NCBI RefSeq assembly: GCF_002871005.1
Contig: NZ_PHSN01000010.1
Coordinates: 1 to 64,000 of the forward strand
Direction: 5' to 3'
Length of the DNA: 64,000 nt
Origin: Acidimangrovimonas sediminis
GTDB taxonomy: Bacteria > Pseudomonadota > Alphaproteobacteria > Rhodobacterales > Rhodobacteraceae
The notes under the pieces were generated by a model. The model had not been told where the DNA came from. It searched no databases and was given only the letters and a program-made list of their open reading frames with translations. Made by a program: the position numbers and the translations under genes. Below are positions 52,263 through 60,782 of this stretch, one piece after another (the first letter of the stretch is position 1; every line of letters begins with the position of its first letter).

Positions 52263-53105
52263 ATGACCTTTCTGATGGGAATCGACGGCGGGGGCACCGG
52301 GTGCCGCGCCGTTCTGGCCGATGCCGAGGGCCGGGTGCTGGGCGAGGGCCGCGCCGGCCCCGCCAATATCGTGACCGATCCCGACGGCGCCCGCCGGTCG
52401 ATCCTGGCCGCGGCGGAACAGGCGCTGCGCGGCTCCGGGGCGACGCTGGCCGATCCGGTCGCGGTGCTGGGCCTCGCGGGGGCGAACATTCCCGATTACG
52501 TCCACCGCCTTGCCGCCGCCCTGCCCTTCGCGCGCTGCCGGATCGAGAACGACGCGGTGATCGCGCTCAAGGGCGCGATCCGCGATTCCGACGGCGTGGT
52601 GGCAACGATCGGCACCGGATCGGTCTTCGCGGGACAGATTGCGGGAAAAATCGAACAGATCGGTGGCTGGGGCGCGGTGCTGGGCGACGAGGCCTCGGGC
52701 GCCTGGCTCGGCCGGGCGCTCCTGTCGCGCACGCTGCATGCCGCCGACGGGCTGGTTCCGCGCACCGCCCTTCTGGACGCGCTGCTCGTGGAGCTTGGCG
52801 GCGCAGAGGGCATCGTCGATTTCGCCCGTGCCGCGCCGCCCGACGCCTTCGGCCGCTTCGCGCCGCGGCTCTTCGACACCGGCGATCCGGCGGCCGAGGC
52901 GGTCCTTGCCCCCGCCGATGCCTGGATCGCGCGCTGCATCGACCGGCTGGCGGGCGATGCGGGCGGACAGGTGACCTTCCTTGGCGGGCTCGGCGCCCGC
53001 TTTGCCGCGCGCCTCGCGCCGCTCTACGGCGCAAGGCTTGTCCCGGCCCGGGGCGGCGCGCTGGACGGGGCATTGTTGCTCGCCCGGCAGGAGGCGGGGC
53101 TGTGA
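52263..53105 (+). CDS. BadF/BadG-type amino-sugar kinase
   Basis: A 280-residue ASKHA-fold kinase. The phosphate loop is MGIDGGGTGCRAVLAD; ATIGTGSVFAG and GWGAVLGDEASGAWLG are the other ATP and sugar motifs. Family relatives phosphorylate GlcNAc, and MurK of Clostridium phosphorylates both MurNAc and GlcNAc. With murQ across the promoter, dual use is plausible. The stop overlaps the GTG start of the GntR gene. Start at 52263 follows AAGGGAG. Confidence 0.88.
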   Translation: MTFLMGIDGGGTGCRAVLADAEGRVLGEGRAGPANIVTDPDGARRSILAAAEQALRGSGATLADPVAVLGLAGANIPDYVHRLAAALPFARCRIENDAVIALKGAIRDSDGVVATIGTGSVFAGQIAGKIEQIGGWGAVLGDEASGAWLGRALLSRTLHAADGLVPRTALLDALLVELGGAEGIVDFARAAPPDAFGRFAPRLFDTGDPAAEAVLAPADAWIARCIDRLAGDAGGQVTFLGGLGARFAARLAPLYGARLVPARGGALDGALLLARQEAGL

Positions 53106-53872
53106 TCCCGCTCTTCTCGCCCGAGGGGTTCGACGACAGCGGCCACGGCCCGCTCTATCGTCAGCTGTCGCGGCGGATCGGCGAGGGCATCGCGAACGGC
53201 CTGCTGAAGCCCGGCGAGACGCTGCCGCCCGAACGCGACATGGCAACGATGACCGGCCTGTCGCGGGTGACCGTGCGCAAGGCGGTGCAGGCGCTGGTCG
53301 AATCCGGGCAGCTGGTGCAGCGCCGTGGCTCCGGCACCTATGTCGCGCCGAAGGTCGAGCGGCTGGAACAAGCGCTGTCGCTGCTGACCTCCTTTTCCGA
53401 GGACATGCGCCGCCGCGGCAAGGCCTCGCACTCGGTCTGGCTCGACCGGTCGCTGCATTCGGCGACGCCCGAGGAGGTGATGGTACTGGGCCTTGCCGCG
53501 CATGACCGCGTCGCCCGGCTTGCCCGGGTGCGGATGGCCGACGGCGTGCCGCTGGCGATCGAGCGCGCCAGCCTGCCCGCGCGCCTGTTGCCCGATCCAG
53601 CGGCGGTGGAAACCTCGCTCTACGACGACCTGGACGCACGCGGCCTGCGGCCCGTGCGCGCCGTGCAGCGCCTCTCGGCCGTCAACATCGGCGCCGCCGA
53701 TGCCGCGCTGCTGGAGCTGACGCCGGGCACCGCCTGCCTTCGGATCGAACGCATCGCCTATCTCGCCTCTGGCGCGACGGCGGAATACACATTGTCGCTC
53801 TACCGGGGCGACGCCTACGATTTCGCCGCCGAGCTGCGCCTCGCCGGCGACGACACGGGAGAGACGCCATGA
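53102..53872 (+). CDS. GntR/HutC family regulator of the amino-sugar locus
   Basis: A 256-residue GntR/HutC-type regulator. The winged helix covers about 15-80 (LPPERDMATMTGLSRVTVRK then AVQALVESGQL and RRGSGTYV). The UTRA effector domain follows, with RMADGVPLAIERASLP. NagR- and DasR-like members sense amino-sugar phosphates. It starts with GTG at 53102, inside the kinase stop codon. It overlaps the deaminase gene by four bases. It probably binds the TGGTATT sites at 52144-52241. Confidence 0.9.
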   Translation: MIPLFSPEGFDDSGHGPLYRQLSRRIGEGIANGLLKPGETLPPERDMATMTGLSRVTVRKAVQALVESGQLVQRRGSGTYVAPKVERLEQALSLLTSFSEDMRRRGKASHSVWLDRSLHSATPEEVMVLGLAAHDRVARLARVRMADGVPLAIERASLPARLLPDPAAVETSLYDDLDARGLRPVRAVQRLSAVNIGAADAALLELTPGTACLRIERIAYLASGATAEYTLSLYRGDAYDFAAELRLAGDDTGETP

Positions 53873-54894
53873 CGACCCACATGCAGGCCGAAGTGCAGGA
53901 GATCCCCGCCGCCACCGCGCGGTTCCTGGGCGCCAATGCCAGTGCCGCCGCCGACGCCGGCGCGGCGCTGCGCGCACGCGACCCGGGCGTCCTGGTGACC
54001 GTGGCGCGGGGCTCCTCCGACCATGCGGCGAGCTATCTGAAATACGCGGTGGAGCTGGTGGCGGGGGTGCCGGTCGCCTCGGTCGGGCCCTCGGTCGCCT
54101 CGGTCTACGGCCGGGCGCTGAAGCTTGACGGCGCGGCCTGCCTCGGGATCTCGCAATCGGGGCAGAGCCCAGACATCGTGGCGATGATGGAAAGCGCGGG
54201 GCGTGCGGGCGCGTTGACGCTGGCGCTCACCAACGTGGCGGGCGCACCGCTTGCACGGGCCGCAGGGCACGCGCTGGCACTGAGCGCCGGCGAGGAAAAG
54301 AGCGTGGCGGCCACGAAGACCTTCGTCAACTCGGTGGTGGCGGGGCTTCTGCTGCTGGCCGAATGGCAGCAGGACACGGCGCTGCGCGAGGCCGTCCTGG
54401 CCCTGCCCGGCGCCTTCGAGGAGGCGCTGAGCTGCGACTGGGCACCGCTGGCTGACCGGTTGGTCCGGGCACAATCGCTTTACGTGCTGGGGCGGGGTCC
54501 GGGTTTTGCCATCGCCAGCGAGGTCGCGCTGAAGTGCAAGGAAACATCCGGCCTGCATGCCGAGGCCTATTCGGCGGCCGAGGTGCTGCACGGCCCCGCC
54601 GCCATTGTGCAAGACCGCTTTCCCGTGCTGGCGCTGGGGGTCGACGACGCGGCCCTGCCCGGCGTGATCCAGACGGCCGAGCGGCTGGCGGCGCAGGGGG
54701 CGGACGTCTTCCTGACCGCGCGCGGCGCCGGGGGCGGCGTGCGCGCCCTGCCCCATGTCGCGGCGCTGCATCCGATCGTCGCGCCGCTGGTCCTGGTGGT
54801 CAGCTTCTATGCCTTCATCGAGGCGCTGGCCCGGCGGCGCGGGTTCGACCCGGACAAGCCGCCCTATCTGAACAAGGTGACGGAAACGCTATGA
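53869..54894 (+). CDS. SIS-domain glucosamine-6-phosphate deaminase (NagB-II type)
   Basis: A 341-residue tandem SIS-domain protein related to the isomerase half of GlmS. VARGSSDHAASYLKYAVEL and GISQSGQSPDIVAMM are sugar-phosphate motifs; LKCKETSGLHAEAYSAAEVL and the C-terminal PPYLNKVTETL end are typical of the group. It lacks the glutaminase domain, so it would deaminate GlcN-6-P to fructose-6-P and ammonia. Its place between GntR and nagA supports this. It overlaps both by four bases. Confidence 0.9.
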   Translation: MTTHMQAEVQEIPAATARFLGANASAAADAGAALRARDPGVLVTVARGSSDHAASYLKYAVELVAGVPVASVGPSVASVYGRALKLDGAACLGISQSGQSPDIVAMMESAGRAGALTLALTNVAGAPLARAAGHALALSAGEEKSVAATKTFVNSVVAGLLLLAEWQQDTALREAVLALPGAFEEALSCDWAPLADRLVRAQSLYVLGRGPGFAIASEVALKCKETSGLHAEAYSAAEVLHGPAAIVQDRFPVLALGVDDAALPGVIQTAERLAAQGADVFLTARGAGGGVRALPHVAALHPIVAPLVLVVSFYAFIEALARRRGFDPDKPPYLNKVTETL

Positions 54895-56048
54895 GCCGCG
54901 TAGTCCTGACCGGTGCCCGGGTCTTCGACGGGCAAGATCTTCTCGATGGCCTGGCCGTGGTGATCGAGGCGGGCCGCGTCACGGGCCTCGTGCCCGAAGC
55001 CGAGGCGCCGCGCGACGGGCGGGAGGATCTGGCGGGCGGCATCCTCGCGCCCGGTCTGATCGACCTGCAGGTGAACGGCGGTGGCGGGGTGATGCTGGGC
55101 GCCGATCCTTCGGTCGAGGAGATCGCGACGATCTGCGCCGCGCACCGGCCGCTGGGGTCGCTCCACCTCACGCCCACGCTGATCACCGACACGGCCGAGA
55201 CGACCGCCCAGGTGCTGGAGGCCGGGATCGCGGCGGCGCGGGCGGGGGTTCCGGGCTTTGCCGGGCTGCATATCGAGGGGCCGCATCTCGATCCGCGGCG
55301 CAAGGGGGCGCATGACCCCGCGCTGATCCGACCGATGCAGGCGGCCGACCTCGACCGCCTGTGCCGCGCGGCGGCGGAGCTCCCCTCCCTCATGGTCACG
55401 CTGGCGCCCGAGGCGGCGCAGGAGGCCCAGATCGCGGCACTGGCCGCGGCCGGGGTGATCGTCAGCCTCGGCCACACCGACTGCGGGCTGGAGACCGCGC
55501 GGCGCGGTTTTGCCGCCGGGGCGCGCTGCGCCACCCACCTTTTCAACGCGATGAGCCAGCTCGGCAACCGCGAGCCGGGAATGGTCGGCGCGGTGCTGGA
55601 CACCGAGGCGGCTCATGCCGGCATAATCGCCGACGGCATCCATGTCGCCCCCGAGACGCTACGCATCGCGCTGGCAGCCAAGCGCGGCACCGACCGGCTG
55701 TTCCTCGTGACTGACGCCATGGCCCCGGCGGGCACCCCGCTGACCGAATTCACCCTGGGCGGGCGGCGGATCCTGCGCCGGGAGGGGCGGCTCACGTTGG
55801 AGGACGGAACGCTGGCCGGGGCCGACGTTACCCTGCCCGGCGCGCTGTCGGTGGCGGTCGGGCAACTTGGGCTGACGCCCGAGGCGGCGCTGCGAATGGC
55901 AACGGCGGTGCCGGCCGCACTGATCGGCGCCTCGGACCGGATCGGCCGGATCGCCCCCGGGCGCGTGGCGGACCTCGTGCATCTCTCCGACGCCATGGCG
56001 CTCACCCGCGTCTGGGCGGCGGGCGAGGCGCTGGCGGTGCCCGCCTGA
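54891..56048 (+). CDS. nagA: N-acetylglucosamine-6-phosphate deacetylase
   Basis: A 385-residue NagA amidohydrolase. The metal and substrate motifs seen are PGLIDLQVNGGGG, HIEGPHLDPRRKGAHDP, SLGHTDC, THLFNAMSQLGNREPG, IADGIHV and LVTDAMAPAG. It removes acetate from GlcNAc-6-P. It is the last gene of the right arm and ends 25 bases from the convergent MarR gene. The product goes to the SIS deaminase upstream. Confidence 0.94.
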   Translation: MSRVVLTGARVFDGQDLLDGLAVVIEAGRVTGLVPEAEAPRDGREDLAGGILAPGLIDLQVNGGGGVMLGADPSVEEIATICAAHRPLGSLHLTPTLITDTAETTAQVLEAGIAAARAGVPGFAGLHIEGPHLDPRRKGAHDPALIRPMQAADLDRLCRAAAELPSLMVTLAPEAAQEAQIAALAAAGVIVSLGHTDCGLETARRGFAAGARCATHLFNAMSQLGNREPGMVGAVLDTEAAHAGIIADGIHVAPETLRIALAAKRGTDRLFLVTDAMAPAGTPLTEFTLGGRRILRREGRLTLEDGTLAGADVTLPGALSVAVGQLGLTPEAALRMATAVPAALIGASDRIGRIAPGRVADLVHLSDAMALTRVWAAGEALAVPA

Positions 56049-56073
56049 AACAGACTGCAACGCGTCCGAGCCA

Positions 56074-56583
56074 CTAGGTGCCGCCGGGGTCCTGCCCCTC
56101 GTGCCCCTCGTGTCCCGCGGCCTTGGCCGCGAGGGCCACGAACTGGCGGTACTCGTCCTCTGTCAGCCCGGGCAGGATCTCGGCCTGAAGCGCACGGACC
56201 ACGGGCAGGACCTCGGCCAGCAACGCTGCCCCGCCGGGGGTGAGCCGAAGCGTGCGCGCGCGCCGGTCGCGATCGCTGACCTCGCGCGCGACCAGCTTCT
56301 TTTGCACCAGCCGGTCGACCACGGCCCCCACCGTGGCACGATCCTTCGCCGTCGCCTCGGCAAGCCCGGCCTGGTCGATCCCGGGCCGGTGGCCGAGAGC
56401 GTCCAGCGCGGCGAACTGCACCGGCGTCAGGTCGAACCCCGCGGCACGCACCCGCTGGGCGAAGACATTGGTCGAGATCTGGTGCAATCGCCGGATCAGG
56501 TGCCCGGGCATGCCCGCGCTGTCGGTTGCCTCTGCCGCTGTGTCGGCACCAGGACCGTTCTTTTCCCTACCCGTTTCGCCCAT
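56074..56583 (-). CDS. MarR family regulator (MobR-like)
   Basis: A 169-residue MarR regulator: FDLTPVQFAALDALGHRPGI, then TAKDRATVGAVVDRLVQKKL as recognition helix and VSDRDRRARTLRLTPGG as wing. It is divergent from an aromatic monooxygenase gene. In Comamonas, MobR (MarR family) represses mobA in the same way and is released by 3-hydroxybenzoate. Start at 56583 is preferred; an ATG at 56616 lies inside the operator. A His/Glu-rich end follows the domain. Confidence 0.88.
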   Translation of the reverse strand: MGETGREKNGPGADTAAEATDSAGMPGHLIRRLHQISTNVFAQRVRAAGFDLTPVQFAALDALGHRPGIDQAGLAEATAKDRATVGAVVDRLVQKKLVAREVSDRDRRARTLRLTPGGAALLAEVLPVVRALQAEILPGLTEDEYRQFVALAAKAAGHEGHEGQDPGGT

Positions 56584-56614
56584 CGGCCCGCCCCCGTCTC
56601 CGCCCGCGCGGCAC

Positions 56615-56639
56615 ATAAATGATACGTCGACTTACTTTT
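56615..56639. promoter_or_regulatory. MarR operator copy 1
   Basis: ATAAATGATACGTCGACTTA matches the copy at 56666 in 19 of 20 bases. It directly precedes the MarR coding region, fitting autorepression. Confidence 0.65.
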
Positions 56640-56665
56640 TCCCTTTGACGCGCGACGTGCAAGCG

Positions 56666-56690
56666 ATAAATGATAAGTCGACTTATCGTT
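56666..56690. promoter_or_regulatory. MarR operator copy 2, with perfect 16-bp palindrome
   Basis: ATAAATGATAAGTCGACTTA includes GATAAGTCGACTTATC (56672-56687), a perfect palindrome. It lies 40 bases upstream of the monooxygenase start and 51 bases from copy 1, about five helical turns. Confidence 0.7.
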
Positions 56691-56726
56691 TTGCTCACTT
56701 GTCACCAAGCGCGGGGAGGCGCAGCC

Positions 56727-58676
56727 ATGCAGTATCATCTCGACGGATTTCGCCCGGGCGACCCGGACCTCCAGCCCGCCGCGGCGGGACGCGAGGCCGG
56801 CCCGGGGCCCCTGCCGGAACGCGTGGACGTGCTGATCGTCGGCTCCGGCCCCGCGGGACTGACCCTTGCGGCGCAACTTGCAGCCTTCCCCGATATCTCC
56901 ACCCGCATCGTAGAACGCCGTACCGGCCCGATGGAGAAGGGCCAGGCCGACGGGATCTCCTGCCGGTCGATGGAGATGTTCAACGCCTTCGGTTTCGCCG
57001 ACACCGTGCTGCGCCAGGGCTACTGGGTGAACGAGACGACATTCTGGAAGCCCGACGCGGCAGACCCGGCCCGGATCACGCGCAACGGCAGGGTCCAGGA
57101 TGTCGAGGACGGCCTTTCCGAGATGCCGCACATGATCCTCAACCAGGCCCGCGTGCATGACATGTACCTCGAGGTGATGCGTAAATCCCCCAGCCGGCTG
57201 GAGCCGGATTACGGCTGGGAGGTGACGGGTCTGACGGTGGATCCCGAGGCCGGGGACTACCCGGTCACGGTCACGCTTGCCCGCGCCGACAGCTCCGACA
57301 CCCCCGCCCGGCGCCCCGCCCGAACGATGCGCGCGCGCTACGTCGTCGGCTGCGACGGCGCCCGCAGCGCGGTGCGCCGCGCCATCGGCCGCACGCTCGA
57401 TGGCGCTGCGGCCAACCAGGCCTGGGGCGTGATGGACGTCCTCGCCGTCACCGACTTTCCCGACATCCGCTGCAAGTCGCTGATCCAGTCGGCCGACGAA
57501 GGCAACATCCTGATCATCCCGCGCGAGGGCGGCTACCTCGTCCGGTTGTACATCGAGCTGGAGAAGCTGGCCGAGGGCGAGCGGCTGGCGCGCGACCGCG
57601 TCACCGCCGACGACCTGATCGCGGCGGCGCAGCGGATCTTCCGCCCCTACGCGTTCGAGGTGCGCGACGTCGTCTGGTGGTCGGTCTACGAGATCGGCCA
57701 GCGCCTCACCCAGCGCTTCGACGACGTGCCCGTCGGTGCGGAAGCCACCCGCCTCCCTCGCGTCTTCATCGCCGGCGACGCCTGCCACACCCACAGCCCG
57801 AAGGCCGGACAGGGCATGAACGTCTCGATGGGCGACGCCTTCAATCTGGGCTGGAAACTGGTCTCGGTACTGACCGGTCGCTCCGCCCCCGAGCTTCTGC
57901 ACAGCTATTCGGCCGAGCGGCAGGCCGTGGCGAAGGACCTGATCGACTTCGACAGGGAATGGGCGCGCATCATCAGCGCCCCGCCCGGCGACGCGGAGCG
58001 AGACGGCGAAGAGGGCAGCGAAGAGGGCGCCACCGCACCGAAGTTCCAGAGCTACTTCATCCAGCACGGGCGCTACACGGCGGGCATGTCGGTGACCTAC
58101 GCGCCCTCGCTCCTGACCGGCGCGGCGACATGGCAGGCGCTTGCGCCGGGCTTTGCGATCGGAACCCGGTTCCACTCGGCACCGGTGGTGCGGCTGGCGG
58201 ACATGAAGCAGATGCAGCTGGGCCATACCGTGCGCGCCGATGCGCGCTGGCACCTCTTCGCCTTCTGCCCAAACGAGGACCCGGCCGCGCAAGGCGCCGC
58301 AATCCGCGATCTCTGCCGGTTCCTGGCCGAGGATGACGCCTCGCCCTTGCGCCGCGCCACACCGCGGGGCGCCGACGCGGATGCGGTGATCGACCTCAGG
58401 GCGGTGTTTCCTCAGTCGCCCCGCACCGTCGCGCTGGAAACGCTGCCGCCGCTCCTCCTGCTGCGCAAGGGGCGGTTCGGCCTGATCGACTACGAGAAGG
58501 TGTTCTGCGCCGATCCCGCCCCCGGGCGCGACATCTTCGACCTGCGCGGCATCGACCGGGCCCGCGGCTGCCTTGTAGTGGTGCGCCCCGACCAGCATGT
58601 GGGCCATGTCCTGCCGCTTGCCGACCATGCCGGGCTTGCCGCCTATTTCGAGGGCATCCTGCGGCCCTCGGCCTGA
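56727..58676 (+). CDS. FAD-dependent aromatic monooxygenase (MobA / phenol 2-monooxygenase type)
   Basis: A 649-residue flavoprotein hydroxylase. The FAD motif VDVLIVGSGPAGLTLAAQLA lies at about 33-52, YVVGCDGARSAVRR (DG motif) near 210, and FIAGDACHTHSPKAGQGMN (GD motif) near 350. A C-terminal thioredoxin-like domain (about 460-645) follows, as in phenol 2-monooxygenase and 3-hydroxybenzoate 4-monooxygenase. It uses NAD(P)H and O2 to add a hydroxyl to a phenolic ring. Divergent MarR supports a MobA-like role. GGGGAGG precedes the start at 56727. Confidence 0.9.
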   Translation: MQYHLDGFRPGDPDLQPAAAGREAGPGPLPERVDVLIVGSGPAGLTLAAQLAAFPDISTRIVERRTGPMEKGQADGISCRSMEMFNAFGFADTVLRQGYWVNETTFWKPDAADPARITRNGRVQDVEDGLSEMPHMILNQARVHDMYLEVMRKSPSRLEPDYGWEVTGLTVDPEAGDYPVTVTLARADSSDTPARRPARTMRARYVVGCDGARSAVRRAIGRTLDGAAANQAWGVMDVLAVTDFPDIRCKSLIQSADEGNILIIPREGGYLVRLYIELEKLAEGERLARDRVTADDLIAAAQRIFRPYAFEVRDVVWWSVYEIGQRLTQRFDDVPVGAEATRLPRVFIAGDACHTHSPKAGQGMNVSMGDAFNLGWKLVSVLTGRSAPELLHSYSAERQAVAKDLIDFDREWARIISAPPGDAERDGEEGSEEGATAPKFQSYFIQHGRYTAGMSVTYAPSLLTGAATWQALAPGFAIGTRFHSAPVVRLADMKQMQLGHTVRADARWHLFAFCPNEDPAAQGAAIRDLCRFLAEDDASPLRRATPRGADADAVIDLRAVFPQSPRTVALETLPPLLLLRKGRFGLIDYEKVFCADPAPGRDIFDLRGIDRARGCLVVVRPDQHVGHVLPLADHAGLAAYFEGILRPSA

Positions 58677-59004
58677 GCCGTCATCAGGCCCGACCGCGGG
58701 TGCGCCCTGACCGCCCGCGGTTGAGACATCTGCGAATCATCTTTGCCATGCCCTGGGGCGGATCGGCCCCGCGCCCAATATTGCGCCATGCGGCCCTTTC
58801 CCTGCCGGAAAAGCGGCCCCGGGCAAGATCCACCCCGCCTGCGCCGGACTGCCCGTACAGGCACCGCCCGGTCAGGAAGGTGATCGCCGCCAGCACATTG
58901 GCGCAAAATATCGAATTTTTGGCACGAAACGCAATGGCCGGGCAGCGCCGCCCGCCCGCACCAAGAAAGGACAACCATAACAGAACACCAACAGGAAACG
59001 CGCC
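58677..59004. other. Intergenic region upstream of APC permease
   Basis: About 330 bases. GCGCCCAATATTGCGCC (58771-58787), with the self-complementary core CAATATTG, resembles a regulator site; a related TTGGCGCAAAATATCG lies near 58900. No gene is supported. Confidence 0.45.
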
Positions 59005-60435
59005 ATGACAGATGTCACCGACACCGGTCAGCTGAGGAAAAACTCCATCGGGCTGGCCCATATCGTCTTTTTCGTCGTCGCCGCCGCCGCCCCGATGACC
59101 GCGGTCGTGGGCGCCACGCCGCCCGCCTTCGCCTTCGGCAACGGCGCGGGCGTGCCCGGGGCCTTTGTTCTTGCCGGGCTGCTCTACCTCGTGTTCTCGG
59201 TGGGCTACACCGCGATGACGCCCTATATCACCGGTGCCGGGGGGTTCTACAGCTACATCTCCAGGGGCCTCGGCTCCGCCGCCGGGATCGGCGGGGCGAT
59301 CCTCGCCCTGCTGGCCTATTTCACCATCCAGCTAGGGATCTACGCGCTCTTCGCGGTGTTCATGGCCGGCGCCCTTGCCCCGTTCGGGATAAATCTGCCG
59401 TGGTGGGTGTGGTCCTTTGCCGTGCTGGCCGTCGTCGTGCTCTGCGGGCGGCGCAATATCGCGATCTCGGGGCGGATCCTCGGGATCTGCATGCTGGCGG
59501 AACTGGCGATCCTCCTGCTCCTCGATCTCGCGATCCTGATCCATGGTGGTGGGCCTGATGGGCTCACCCTCTCGGGCCTGCACCCGTCGGACGTGTTCTC
59601 GCCCGGGCTGGGGGTGACGATGGTGTTCGTGCTGGGCGCCTACGTGGGCTTCGAAGCCACAGCGATCTTCGCCGAGGAAGCCCACCGCCCCGAAACGACG
59701 ATCCCCCGCGCCACCTATGTCGCGGTCATCCTGATCACGCTGTTCTACGCCTTCTCGACCTGGGCTATCGTGCAGCACTACGGCGCAAGCCAGGTGCGCG
59801 GCGCGGCCAAGGCTTCGCTCGACGGGTTCTACTTCGCGCCGGCCGGGGGCCTTCTGGGCGGCTGGTCGGTGACGGTGATGAACGTGCTGCTGCTCACCAG
59901 CCTCTTCGCCTGCCTGCTGTCGTTCCACAACACGATGAACAGGTACTTCTACACCCTCGCGCGGGAAAGCCTGATCTGGCGGCGGCTGGCCCATGTCCAC
60001 CCCGATCATGGCTCGCCCCATGTGGCGGGGCTGGCGCAGGCGGCGCTGGTGGTGATCTGCCTCGGCGCCTTCGCCATCGGCGGGGCCGATCCCTACACGG
60101 TGGTGTTCTCGTGGCTGGTGGGGCTTGGCGTGCTCGCGATCCTCGCCGTGCAGACGCTGGTGTCGGTCTCGGTCATCGTGTTTTTCCGCGGGCAGGCGCA
60201 TGCGCGCTCTTCCCTCGCCGTGCTGGTGGCGCCGGCACTGGCGGTGGTGGGGCTGGCCGCGTCCTTCATCCTGGTGAGCGCGAACGTCACCCTGCTCACC
60301 GGCAGCGACAGCCCGATCGTGCTGGCCTTCCCCGGGCTGGTGATCCTGAGCGGGGTGGCCGGCGTGGTGATCGCGCTGATGCTGAAACGCTCCAACCCGG
60401 CGCTCTACGAGGGGCTCGGCCGCAGCCTCGACTGA
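59005..60435 (+). CDS. APC superfamily amino acid/amine permease
   Basis: A 476-residue permease with 12 hydrophobic helices. The first-helix motif HIVFFVVAAAAPMTAVVGAT and the GAGGFYSYISRGLG loop mark the APC superfamily, as does the later YVGFEATAIFAEEAHRPE. It probably takes up amines or amino acids. It is convergent with the copper amine oxidase gene, suggesting amine uptake for that enzyme, though co-regulation is not shown. Start at 59005 follows AGGAAA. Confidence 0.9.
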   Translation: MTDVTDTGQLRKNSIGLAHIVFFVVAAAAPMTAVVGATPPAFAFGNGAGVPGAFVLAGLLYLVFSVGYTAMTPYITGAGGFYSYISRGLGSAAGIGGAILALLAYFTIQLGIYALFAVFMAGALAPFGINLPWWVWSFAVLAVVVLCGRRNIAISGRILGICMLAELAILLLLDLAILIHGGGPDGLTLSGLHPSDVFSPGLGVTMVFVLGAYVGFEATAIFAEEAHRPETTIPRATYVAVILITLFYAFSTWAIVQHYGASQVRGAAKASLDGFYFAPAGGLLGGWSVTVMNVLLLTSLFACLLSFHNTMNRYFYTLARESLIWRRLAHVHPDHGSPHVAGLAQAALVVICLGAFAIGGADPYTVVFSWLVGLGVLAILAVQTLVSVSVIVFFRGQAHARSSLAVLVAPALAVVGLAASFILVSANVTLLTGSDSPIVLAFPGLVILSGVAGVVIALMLKRSNPALYEGLGRSLD

Positions 60436-60470
60436 GCCTGCCTCGGGTCATCCATGCGACCTTGAATTCA

Positions 60471-60504
60471 GCCCTGCCCCCGTCACCCCGGGGCAGGGTC
60501 TTTC
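60471..60504 (+). terminator. Terminator after APC permease
   Basis: CCCTGCCCC (60472-60480) pairs with GGGGCAGGG (60490-60498), followed by TCTTTC. Confidence 0.8.
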
Positions 60505-60721
60505 ATTCACGCCGCTCCCGCATCATCGGAGGCCAGGGCGTGCGCCTGTCCGTGGGATGGCGCATCCTGCCCCTGGATGTAGGCGCTTTATCCCGGCCAC
60601 ATCCGCGCATGGAATGAGCGTCGCGCGCGGCTACCCAAAGCGCCAGCCCGCAGGGACGGGCAGGCGCTCGCCCTGCGGTCGCCACGGCGGCCGCGCACCG
60701 GGCGGATGCGCATCATCCCCA

Positions 60722-60761
60722 CCAAAACAAAAGGGGCGGAGAGCTTGCGCCCCCGCCCCTG
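60722..60761 (-). terminator. Terminator after copper amine oxidase
   Basis: On the minus strand AGGGGCGG and CCGCCCCT form the hairpin, followed by TTTGTTTTGG. It lies about 20 bases beyond the stop codon. Confidence 0.8.
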
Positions 60762-60782
60762 TTTCTCACTCTCAGTGGGGTC

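Larger units (their letters stand above)
60436..60782. other. Convergent intergenic region with two terminators
   Basis: About 350 bases between the APC permease and amine oxidase genes. It has a terminator for each gene (60471 and 60722). Nothing was seen between them. Confidence 0.6.
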
